NCBI GenBank assembly: GCA_024232355.1
Contig: JAAEPW010000783.1
Location: 1-5,281, forward strand
Origin: Chloroflexota bacterium
GTDB lineage: Bacteria; Chloroflexota; Anaerolineae; B4-G1
Direction: 5' to 3'
DNA length: 5,281 nucleotides
This document shows, piece after piece, positions 1 to 5,281 of the stretch. A program made the position numbers and the translations under genes. Positions within the stretch are counted from its first letter, which is position 1. Every line of letters begins with the position of its first letter. The notes beneath the pieces were generated by a model. It was not told the DNA's origin, searched no databases, and saw nothing but the letters and a program-made list of their open reading frames with translations.

Positions 1-14
1 AATCACATAACTGA

Positions 15-98
15 AACCGCGGATGAACGCAAATGAACGCAGATTTTTACTAAATTCACCACTTTTGCATCTGTGTTGATCTGTGTATATCTGCGGTT
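15..98. repeat. Imperfect long inverted repeat of dispersed intergenic type
   Basis: The left arm is 15-44 and the right arm is 69-98. The right arm reverse-complemented matches the left at 23 of 30 positions, around a 24-base AT-rich spacer. Most mismatches are transitions, so a transcript would keep several G-U pairs. Each arm is built from a short degenerate unit, GGATGAACGC / AAATGAACGC on the left and ATCTGTGTTG / ATCTGTGTAT on the right. I recall arms of this style (CCGCGGATGAACGC...) as frequent intergenic repeats in environmental bacterial genomes, but copy number cannot be seen here. It could be a REP/MITE-like element or part of a transcript terminator; there is no U-tract to favour the latter. 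No protein is supported over it. Confidence 0.6.
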
Positions 99-493
99 CC
101 ATTCTAGTTGTGTCATTTCGCGTCGATGTACAAAGGTGATGTTAGAGATGCTTTTCTGTTTGAGGAAACGGGAAAAACGTGTTCACTACCCGACATTTCG
201 AGCAGTAACCCTCCCGCAGGTTCGAGAATTGTGTCAATTGCAGACAAAACCTATCGTCGGGACATGTAATAGTCCAAAAAACTGCGGCCTAACCTGCGGG
301 AGGGTAAAGATCTTTTCCTAGTACTGCTCGGCGGAAATCCTTTGGTAGTTACTGCTCCGAGGGGATCGTCAGATCTCCGCCTCCGTACAATATGCTGATG
401 GTGAATCAAGAGATGATCCATGTCCGCCTCACCACGTATTGGTAAATACTCTCTCGGGGCCGCAATCAAAGTGGAAGAGAGTGGCACAGCGCG
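99..493. other. Non-coding stretch between repeat and gene remnant
   Basis: No convincing gene lies here. Open frames on both strands (for example 251-595 on the minus strand) have low-complexity, arginine-rich translations without family motifs, and no start has a good ribosome binding site. The stretch contains the inverted repeat at 199-330. Part of the right half (about 360-490) may be the decayed upstream portion of the DUF4058-like gene whose end is recognisable from 494, but I could not align it to that family. Confidence 0.5.
199..330. repeat. Inverted repeat with perfect 15-bp core and 9-bp outer arms
   Basis: ACCCTCCCGCAGGTT at 208-222 is the exact reverse complement of AACCTGCGGGAGGGT at 291-305. 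The adjoining outer segment CGAGCAGTA (199-207) is repeated in reverse complement as TACTGCTCG at 322-330, displaced by a 16-base insertion (306-321) in the right arm only. A further copy, GTTACTGCTC at 348-357, is the exact reverse complement of 200-209. The 68-base interval 223-290 between the core arms shows no gene. The structure could be a terminator-like or REP-like element or a small structured RNA; no promoter or U-tract was found that would settle this. Confidence 0.65.
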
Positions 494-652
494 ATTCTTC
501 TTCCCCTGGCCCACGCCCTGCGCACCATCTATGACGAGGCCCGCTGCGATTTGAGCATTAATTATGGTCAAGTTCCTGTTCCCCCGCTGGCCCAAGACAA
601 TGCAACTTGGGGACAGTCGTTATTGACTTTTCCTGAAAGCGAGTCAACTTAA
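494..652 (+). pseudogene. C-terminal remnant of a DUF4058-like gene
   Basis: The frame with codons beginning at 494 and ending at TAA 650-652 reads through LALRTIYDEAR-like and DLSINYGQVPVPPL segments, then an acidic/Trp stretch (AQDNATW) and a short tail. This matches the C-terminal pattern I know for DUF4058 proteins (xxLxxxYDxARYDLxIDYxxPPxPPLxxEDxxW). The family is of unknown function, normally around 250 residues, and common in Cyanobacteria, Planctomycetes and Chloroflexota. Only about 52 residues are recognisable. The frame is open only back to a stop at 443-445, no start with a ribosome binding site is present, and upstream frames do not give the conserved N-terminal half. I therefore call a decayed 3' fragment. 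The usual Tyr of ARYDL is Cys here. The assignment rests on remembered family patterns, without a search. Confidence 0.5.
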
Positions 653-665
653 AGTTCCAACCCTA

Positions 666-747
666 CCTATCCCGGTCGATCCAGAACCAACAAAGGGTTA
701 TCCGTGTGCAAAATCTTGGCACAAAAGCAAGAGTTTCACGGGATAGG
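666..747. repeat. 9-bp inverted repeat in the convergent intergenic gap
   Basis: CCTATCCCG at 666-674 is the exact reverse complement of CGGGATAGG at 739-747, with a 64-base spacer. It fills the gap between the end of the DUF4058-like remnant (+) and the stop of the methyltransferase (-, 749-751). A second, weaker pair (AACCCT 659-664, AGGGTT 694-699) overlaps it. These could form part of a terminator for the minus-strand operon, but the loops are long and there is no clear U-tract, so a terminator is not claimed. Confidence 0.35.
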
Positions 748-748
748 C

Positions 749-1453
749 CTACACGCTGCGCCACCAAATTCCCGTGCATTCTGGTACAACAATCCCCTCG
801 TCTGTTTCGATCATCTTGCCCTCCACAGCATCTCCAAAGAGGGGTTCGAGCACGTCGCGTGCTTGTGCCAACGATGCAAAACAAAAGTCGGTTCTGATCC
901 AGGTTGACAAGAAACCTCGCTCTCGTTCGAAATAATCGTACACCGGCACGAATCGTTCAGGTGGTTCGGGCGTAGTGACACCTGTACCCAGAGTCTCGAT
1001 CAGGATGACGGCCCCGCCGGGCCGGACCACACGCATCATCTCGTCGATCGCCTGGCCGACGTCCTCACGCCAAGTGTCCATATGCCAGGCCATGATTTGG
1101 ACGATGCTCCAGCCTTCGACGGCGATATCGGCGCAAGCGGCGGGCACCGGTATCGCGCGGCTATCCCCAACCCCGACCAGCCAGTTTGACTGATCCAACT
1201 GTTTGAGCTTTTTACTGGCGACCTGAACCATAGGCGGTGTGATGTCGAACGCCCAGACATTCTTGACCAGTGGGACGAGTTGGGCCGTGATGCGCCCTGT
1301 ACCGGCGCCAAAATCGACCACGTTGGCGTTTTCGAGGGGATGGATCTCGTTCAGCGCTGGCAGCAGATTGTGCTCGTAATCTTCGTGTTGCACCATCCAC
1401 GCGTACTCTTCAGATTGTTCGTTGTACAAGGTTTTCCAAGGGTTGCTGTTCAT
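749..1453 (-). CDS. Class I SAM-dependent methyltransferase (Methyltransf_11 type)
   Basis: This 234-residue protein is a complete cytoplasmic methyltransferase that transfers a methyl group from S-adenosylmethionine to an unknown acceptor. The Rossmann-like fold is visible in order. Motif I is VVDFGAGTGRIT (45-56), the SAM-binding glycine loop. The acidic residue ending beta-2 is D70 in WAFDIT. GDSRAIPVPAACAD (96-109) is the motif II region. The beta-5 region MMRVVRPGGAVILIETLG (139-156) has the usual RPGG turn. There is no signal peptide, membrane helix or extra domain, and the length is normal for a small-molecule type enzyme. The start ATG at 1453 is chosen because AAGGAAGGA lies 8 bases upstream; an ATG at 1460 is out of frame with these motifs. 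The gene starts 19 bases after the stop of the cyclase fusion gene, so co-transcription and perhaps translational coupling are likely. The substrate cannot be told from sequence: residues after 157 show no UbiE, tRNA or DNA methyltransferase signature. Confidence 0.9.
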   Translation of the reverse strand: MNSNPWKTLYNEQSEEYAWMVQHEDYEHNLLPALNEIHPLENANVVDFGAGTGRITAQLVPLVKNVWAFDITPPMVQVASKKLKQLDQSNWLVGVGDSRAIPVPAACADIAVEGWSIVQIMAWHMDTWREDVGQAIDEMMRVVRPGGAVILIETLGTGVTTPEPPERFVPVYDYFERERGFLSTWIRTDFCFASLAQARDVLEPLFGDAVEGKMIETDEGIVVPECTGIWWRSV

Positions 1454-1460
1454 ACGCCAT

Positions 1461-1469
1461 TCCTTCCTT
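1461..1469 (-). promoter_or_regulatory. Shine-Dalgarno sequence of the methyltransferase gene
   Basis: On the minus strand AAGGAAGGA lies between the TAA of the fusion gene and the methyltransferase ATG, 8 bases from the start codon. It is a strong match to the anti-Shine-Dalgarno sequence and fixes the start at 1453. Its position inside the 19-base gap leaves no room for a separate promoter, which supports an operon with the upstream gene. Confidence 0.8.
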
Positions 1470-1472
1470 ACT

Positions 1473-4400
1473 TTAGTGCGGCTCGATGATGACGTCCTTC
1501 CAGTACCAGAATTTGACCGCTGATATGGGGCACTTGCTCACCCATGGCTTTATCAGCCAGTGCACTTGACCATACGTGAGGGGTACGATCGGTGCTTCCT
1601 CTACCAAGATTCTATCTGCTTGTTCGTATAATTTTGTCCTCTCTCCTTGGTCCATAATTCGCCTAGCTTTTTCCACCACCCTTTCGTATACTTTGTGCCA
1701 CCACCCAGTCTCCTCCCACGGGAAACCCACCCCCAGGAAGTTGTCGGGGTCAGGATCTGAGGCCAGCCACACGCCGATATACATGTGTGACGGTTTCTCG
1801 CGCCGCCTGTCCACAAACCTCCCCCATCCTCCCTCTACCTCCTCCAACGTGATCTCTAACCCCAAGTTTTCCTGCCATTGAGCCTGCAAGTATTCGCAAT
1901 GATGGACACGGTCTCGTATCGTCAGCAGGTCCACAACAGGGAAGGCATCCCCTTCTGGATAGCCAGCCTCGGCCAGGAGTTGTCGCGCCCGGTCAGGATC
2001 GTACGGCAGGCCGATTCCTGCCGAGTGTCCGGGCATTCCTGGTGGTACGAACCCGCCTGTGCCTGGTGATTCATAACCTCTCAAGGCTACATCCGCCAGC
2101 ATTACCTGGTCAGTGGCCAGGGCAAAAGCCCGCCGCACCCGAACGTCGTCGAAAGGCGGTCGGCGCACATCGAATCCCAGATAAAACGTTCGCAGGGTGG
2201 GTATCGAGGTATATTCCCCGGCATACTTCTGTCGTGTACGATCCATCTCCAATGGTGGAAGGAAAGAAAGGTACAAGGCGTCCAGAGCATCCGCTTCATA
2301 CGCCTCCAATCTGGCAGACCATTCCTCGAAAGGAAGGAAAAAAAGCTCCACCTTCTCTACGTTACCCGTGAACCGTCCGTGGTACTCTGTGTTGCGCGAC
2401 AAGACGATAGACTGACCCCGCCGCCAGGCTTCCAGTCTGAAAGGGCCGTTGGTGACGAGTTCCACTTCTGTCCATGCCTCGCCGCGCGCTTCAACCACAT
2501 GCCGGGGCACGGGGTAACAGACATCATTGGTCAACAGGTGAAGGAAATAGCCCGTTGGCTTTTCCAGTTCCACCATCAAGGTGAACTCGTCCAAGATCTG
2601 CACCCCCACATCTTCTCTCCTCCCTTCTCCCTGGTGGAAGGATCTGGCTCCTTTGATGCCATACAAATACTGGGCCTGCGGCGATCTAGTGGCTGGATCC
2701 AGACAACGTTTCCAGGCGTACTCAAAGTCCCCGGCCGTCAACAGGGTTCCGTCGCTCCAGTACACATCGTTCCGCAGGTGGAAGGTGTACTTGCGTCCAC
2801 CCTCCGATATCTCCCAATGTTGGGCCACATCAGGCAACACATCCATTTCTGGGCTCAACTCTACCAGACCACTGAAGAGTTGCTCAATCACAAGAGCTGA
2901 GTAGATATCCGTAGACATAGCCTGGTCCAAGGTGGCGGGCTCGACCGCGCTTCCTCTGAGAGCATGAGGTGCAGGCGGCGGAGGGATATCCGGCTCTATC
3001 TTTCCGGCTCGCTGCCACAAGGCAAACCCCTCATCATAGGACTGACGCGCCTGCCAAAAGTCAAAGATGGTATGGTAGGTCAATCCCAGTTTCATCAACG
3101 TTCGCGCCGCCCGACCGTGTTCTTGCCCTTCCTTCAGAAAGGCCAGTGCCCCCTGATAATAGTCAATTGCCTCCGCGTGGGCATAAGCCAGGCGGGCCTG
3201 GTCGCCTGCCCGCAGCAGGTATTCTGTCGCTTTCTCCGGCTCCTCGGCCCGCTCCCAATGATAGGCCAACAGCCCCACCTGCTCCTCGATCTGCTCGGGA
3301 AACAACCGCTCCAGTGCCTCGGCCACCTGCCGGTGAAAGATACGCCGTTCTTTCTTCAACAGCCCATTGTAGGCCGCTTCCTGCGTCAGTTGGTGCTTGA
3401 AAATATACTCTAGCTCGGGTGTTCGTGCCCGCTCACGGATCATCTCTTCTTGCTGCAAGGTCAGTAGATGGTCGTCGAGCTTGCGCTCCTCTTGAGCGAT
3501 TTCGGCCAATACACGGTAGAAAAAGAGCCGTCCAATGACGGACGCCAATTGAAGCACGCGTTTGGTCTCCTCCTGCAAACGATCAATGCGGGCCATCAGC
3601 ACCCCGTGCAATGTATCCGGGATAGCGATGTCGGCCACGTCCCGCGTCGCTTGCCAGCGGCCAGTGTCTTCATCCCGCACGATGGCTCCATCGTCAATCA
3701 GAGAGCGGATGATCTCTTCCACGTAAAAGGGATTCCCCTCGGCGTGACTAAGGATGCGCTCTTTGAGCTGCCGGGGCAAGCCCTCCACGCGCAGCAGGTT
3801 GCCCACCAGCGTCTTACTCTCGGTGGTGGAGAGAGGATCGATCCCCAGATCGGTGTGCCGGTGATGGTAGTCTCGGATGGCAGTCTCCCTGAGCCTCCAG
3901 CAGCCGTGCTTTCGCTCCGGGCGAAAGATGCAGACGAACAACAGTGGGGCGCGATCAATTAGGGCCAGTAGTTGTTCCAGCAATTCCAACGAGGTGGGAT
4001 CGGCCCAGTGCAGATCTTCGCAGATAATGACCAACAGACGTTGTTGAGCCGTGCATTCGATCAACGTCTCTACAGCACGGAAGGTTCCCGACTTTAGTTT
4101 CTCACCATCCAGGTCTCGCACCACAGCTTCATCCTCTGCCTCAAGCGGCAGCGACATCAGCCGTGCCAGGTAAGGAAACACGTCATCGAAACAATCCGGG
4201 CACAATGTTTGCGTCTGTTCGCGCAGTGCGTCGCGTACGGCGGTTGGCGCAGCGTCCACTGCCGTGCCCAATAGCCCGCGCAGCATGTCCAGCCACAGCA
4301 GGTAGACGATGGAAGAGCCGTAAGAGAGACAACGGCCTTCTACCCACTGTAGGGGCGCGGTAATCGCACCCGTACCCGTGCCCCTACGAGCTTCTGCCAT

Positions 4401-5096
4401 CAAGCGCGATTTACCCAATCCGGCCTCACCCACCAACGTCACGATGCCGCCCGTGCCGGATTGCACCCGCTCGATGGCCTCTTGCAGTGCGCGGAACTCG
4501 GCCTCACGGCCTACCAGCGGCGACTCTAGCCCCGCGATGCCTCGCACTTTGCCGGGCATGGCTTTGGCCGCCAGTAACCGGTAAACGGACACCGGCTCGG
4601 CTTTGCCCTTGACCCGGATCGGCTCTAGCGTCTCGAACTCGAACAGCGGCGCGGTCAGGCGGTGCGTGTCTGTCCCGACGAATATCTCTCCCCGATCCGA
4701 GGCTCCCTCCAACCGCGCCGCCAGGTTGACTGCATCTCCCATCACAGAGTACTCTTGCCGTTCGCGGGTGCCCAAGCCTCCGGCAATGACTAGCCCGGTG
4801 TTGATGCCAAAGTGTAGGCCCAGGTTGGTAGACCGTTCAGTGTTGAATTCGACCAGTACATCCATCATTTCCAATGCTGCACGTAAGGCTCGTTCAGGAT
4901 CATTCTCGTGAACAATTGGGGCACCAAAGAGGGCCATGATCTCGTCGCCGATGAACTTGTCCACTGTGCCCCCATACTTTCTGACGATAGGCACCAATCG
5001 CTCGAAACATGCGTTCATCAGGTCGCGCACAGCTTCGGGGTCCATCGTCTCGGCTAGGGCCGTAAAGCCAGAGATGTCGGCAAACATCACCGTCAC
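1473..5096 (-). CDS. Cyclase-AAA ATPase-TPR-solute-binding (family 5) fusion protein, 5' end probably truncated
   Basis: This 1207-residue multidomain protein is predicted to be a cytoplasmic signalling enzyme. Residues 1-175 are a class III nucleotidyl cyclase. The metal Asp are D7 (FADISGF) and D51 (GDEIMALFGAP), the purine-selecting pair is K47 and S117, and the transition-state residues are N124 and R128 (GDAVNLAARLE), so catalysis looks intact and ATP is the likely substrate. Residues about 192-500 are an AAA_16/STAND-like ATPase, with entry PLVGREAE, Walker A GEAGLGKS (223-230), a Walker B-like segment VIICEDLHWAD (356-366) and the conserved GNPFYVEEI (454-462). Residues about 600-697 are helical TPR-like repeats. 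A proline-rich linker PPPPAP (705-710) leads to a complete SBP_bac_5 domain (about 714-1200), with RGSAVEPATLD, TFHLRNDVYWSDG and ASDPDPDNFL motifs. No signal peptide, lipobox or membrane segment precedes it. Family-like residues (KLKGERKLV before MTVMF) are encoded upstream of the GTG start, yet no start codon exists before the in-frame stop at 5166-5168, so the native N-terminus seems lost. GTG 5096 has AAGGGGG 11 bases upstream. The ligand and cyclic nucleotide are inferred. Confidence 0.88.
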   Translation of the reverse strand: MTVMFADISGFTALAETMDPEAVRDLMNACFERLVPIVRKYGGTVDKFIGDEIMALFGAPIVHENDPERALRAALEMMDVLVEFNTERSTNLGLHFGINTGLVIAGGLGTRERQEYSVMGDAVNLAARLEGASDRGEIFVGTDTHRLTAPLFEFETLEPIRVKGKAEPVSVYRLLAAKAMPGKVRGIAGLESPLVGREAEFRALQEAIERVQSGTGGIVTLVGEAGLGKSRLMAEARRGTGTGAITAPLQWVEGRCLSYGSSIVYLLWLDMLRGLLGTAVDAAPTAVRDALREQTQTLCPDCFDDVFPYLARLMSLPLEAEDEAVVRDLDGEKLKSGTFRAVETLIECTAQQRLLVIICEDLHWADPTSLELLEQLLALIDRAPLLFVCIFRPERKHGCWRLRETAIRDYHHRHTDLGIDPLSTTESKTLVGNLLRVEGLPRQLKERILSHAEGNPFYVEEIIRSLIDDGAIVRDEDTGRWQATRDVADIAIPDTLHGVLMARIDRLQEETKRVLQLASVIGRLFFYRVLAEIAQEERKLDDHLLTLQQEEMIRERARTPELEYIFKHQLTQEAAYNGLLKKERRIFHRQVAEALERLFPEQIEEQVGLLAYHWERAEEPEKATEYLLRAGDQARLAYAHAEAIDYYQGALAFLKEGQEHGRAARTLMKLGLTYHTIFDFWQARQSYDEGFALWQRAGKIEPDIPPPPAPHALRGSAVEPATLDQAMSTDIYSALVIEQLFSGLVELSPEMDVLPDVAQHWEISEGGRKYTFHLRNDVYWSDGTLLTAGDFEYAWKRCLDPATRSPQAQYLYGIKGARSFHQGEGRREDVGVQILDEFTLMVELEKPTGYFLHLLTNDVCYPVPRHVVEARGEAWTEVELVTNGPFRLEAWRRGQSIVLSRNTEYHGRFTGNVEKVELFFLPFEEWSARLEAYEADALDALYLSFLPPLEMDRTRQKYAGEYTSIPTLRTFYLGFDVRRPPFDDVRVRRAFALATDQVMLADVALRGYESPGTGGFVPPGMPGHSAGIGLPYDPDRARQLLAEAGYPEGDAFPVVDLLTIRDRVHHCEYLQAQWQENLGLEITLEEVEGGWGRFVDRRREKPSHMYIGVWLASDPDPDNFLGVGFPWEETGWWHKVYERVVEKARRIMDQGERTKLYEQADRILVEEAPIVPLTYGQVHWLIKPWVSKCPISAVKFWYWKDVIIEPH

Positions 5097-5144
5097 CAGC
5101 TTGCGTTCCCCCTTTAACTTTGGCGCGGCCTCTTTTTCCTCTAG

Positions 5145-5281
5145 CAGGCTGTCGGAGAGAAAAAATTATTCTGCAAAAATGTTCCACTTTTATCTGTTAT
5201 TGGGCCAACAACCTGTCAGAATGCGTGATTTTTTCCAAAAATGCTCTGCTCGGGTCTGTATTTGACCAAAACTAGGGCACG
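5145..5281. mobile_element. Possible insertion-element end next to the cyclase gene (partial)
   Basis: Bases 5145 onward begin CAGGCTGTCGGAGAGAAAAA directly after a CTAG (5141-5144). The composition changes here from GC-rich coding to AT-rich non-coding sequence, at the point where cyclase homology stops. The GGCTGTYG-R-A-run style recalls terminal repeats of IS1182/IS5-type elements, and CTAG is a plausible target. A second, similar motif, ACCTGTCAGAATGCGTGATT, follows at 5211. No transposase is recognisable. A minus-strand frame entering from the right edge and ending at TGA 5216-5218 contributes only 21 residues (RALVLVKYRPEQ... ), which could be a transposase tail but is too short to assign. 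The other inverted repeat would lie outside the window. This could equally be ordinary intergenic sequence with a dispersed repeat. Confidence 0.35.
5196..5212. repeat. 17-bp imperfect palindrome
   Basis: GTTATTGG and CCAACAAC form 8-base arms with one mismatch around a single central base. The dyad lies 100 bases upstream of the GTG start of the cyclase fusion gene, in AT-rich sequence. Its short centre suits a dimeric DNA-binding protein better than an RNA hairpin, so it could be an operator, or a subterminal binding site of a mobile element. No regulator gene is in view. Confidence 0.35.

Noticed and set aside
73..321. 82-residue plus-strand open frame
   Set aside because: It starts inside the left palindromic repeat and runs across the second inverted repeat; the translation has no recognisable features.
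251..595. 114-residue minus-strand open frame
   Set aside because: It lies antisense to the DUF4058-like remnant, has arginine-rich composition with no domain motif, and no convincing ribosome binding site.
659..699. Terminator hairpin AACCCT...AGGGTT
   Set aside because: The stem is only six pairs, the loop is 29 bases and no U-tract follows on either strand.
2379..2900. 173-residue plus-strand open frame, longest antisense frame inside the fusion gene
   Set aside because: It is antisense to a well-supported solute-binding domain, and its sequence has no coherent fold or motif. It is explained by codon bias of the real gene.
4900..5187. Minus-strand frame starting at GTG 5187 and overlapping the cyclase start
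   Set aside because: It is read in a different frame from the cyclase, gives a Cys/Arg-rich translation without motifs, and cannot supply the missing N-terminus without a frameshift that nothing supports.
5191..5219. Possible minus-strand promoter CTGACA - 17 bases - CAGATA
   Set aside because: The -35 box is good but the -10 box matches the consensus at only two positions. A better -10 (AATAAT, 5165-5170) has no matching -35, so no promoter is called.
5141..5275. Small element bounded by CTAG at 5141 and CTAG at 5272
   Set aside because: The inner ends (CAGGCTGTC and ...GACCAAAA) are not inverted repeats of each other, so two CTAG sites alone do not define an element.

Overview
The window is one strand-consistent signalling locus on the minus strand, flanked on both sides by repeat-rich sequence with little coding content. 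No rRNA, tRNA, CRISPR array or phage gene is visible. The protein architectures (class III cyclase + AAA ATPase + TPR; a DUF4058 remnant; a Methyltransf_11-type enzyme), the moderate-to-high GC of the genes and the multi-copy-looking intergenic repeats suggest a Chloroflexota-like or similar large-genome environmental bacterium. This is an inference from gene style; there is no taxonomic marker.

Layout, left to right. Bases 15-98 hold an imperfect long inverted repeat of a dispersed intergenic type. Bases 199-330 hold a second inverted repeat with a perfect 15-bp core. Bases 494-652 (+) hold the C-terminal remnant of what looks like a DUF4058 family gene. Bases 749-1453 (-) encode a complete class I SAM-dependent methyltransferase. 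Bases 1473-5096 (-) encode a very large fusion protein. Bases from about 5141 to the right edge are AT-rich and non-coding, and resemble the end of a mobile element abutting the 5' end of the fusion gene.

The centrepiece is the 1207-residue protein: class III nucleotidyl cyclase, AAA_16/STAND-like ATPase, short TPR region, proline-rich linker, and a full-length family 5 (OppA/DppA-type) solute-binding domain at the C-terminus. A solute-binding domain normally follows a secretion signal. Here it ends a cytoplasmic enzyme and has no signal peptide, lipobox or membrane segment before it. The simplest reading is a one-protein sensor in which an intracellular ligand (perhaps a peptide or sugar) controls cyclic nucleotide synthesis through the ATPase/TPR module. 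The methyltransferase begins 19 bases downstream behind a strong Shine-Dalgarno sequence, so the two are very probably co-transcribed.

The 5' end of the fusion gene is suspect. Family-typical residues continue upstream of the first usable start (GTG at 5096) for about 14 codons, but no ATG, GTG or TTG occurs before an in-frame stop at 5166-5168. A CTAG followed by an IS-like terminus sits at 5141. The gene may have been truncated by an insertion, so the locus may be expressed from a secondary start or may be in decay.
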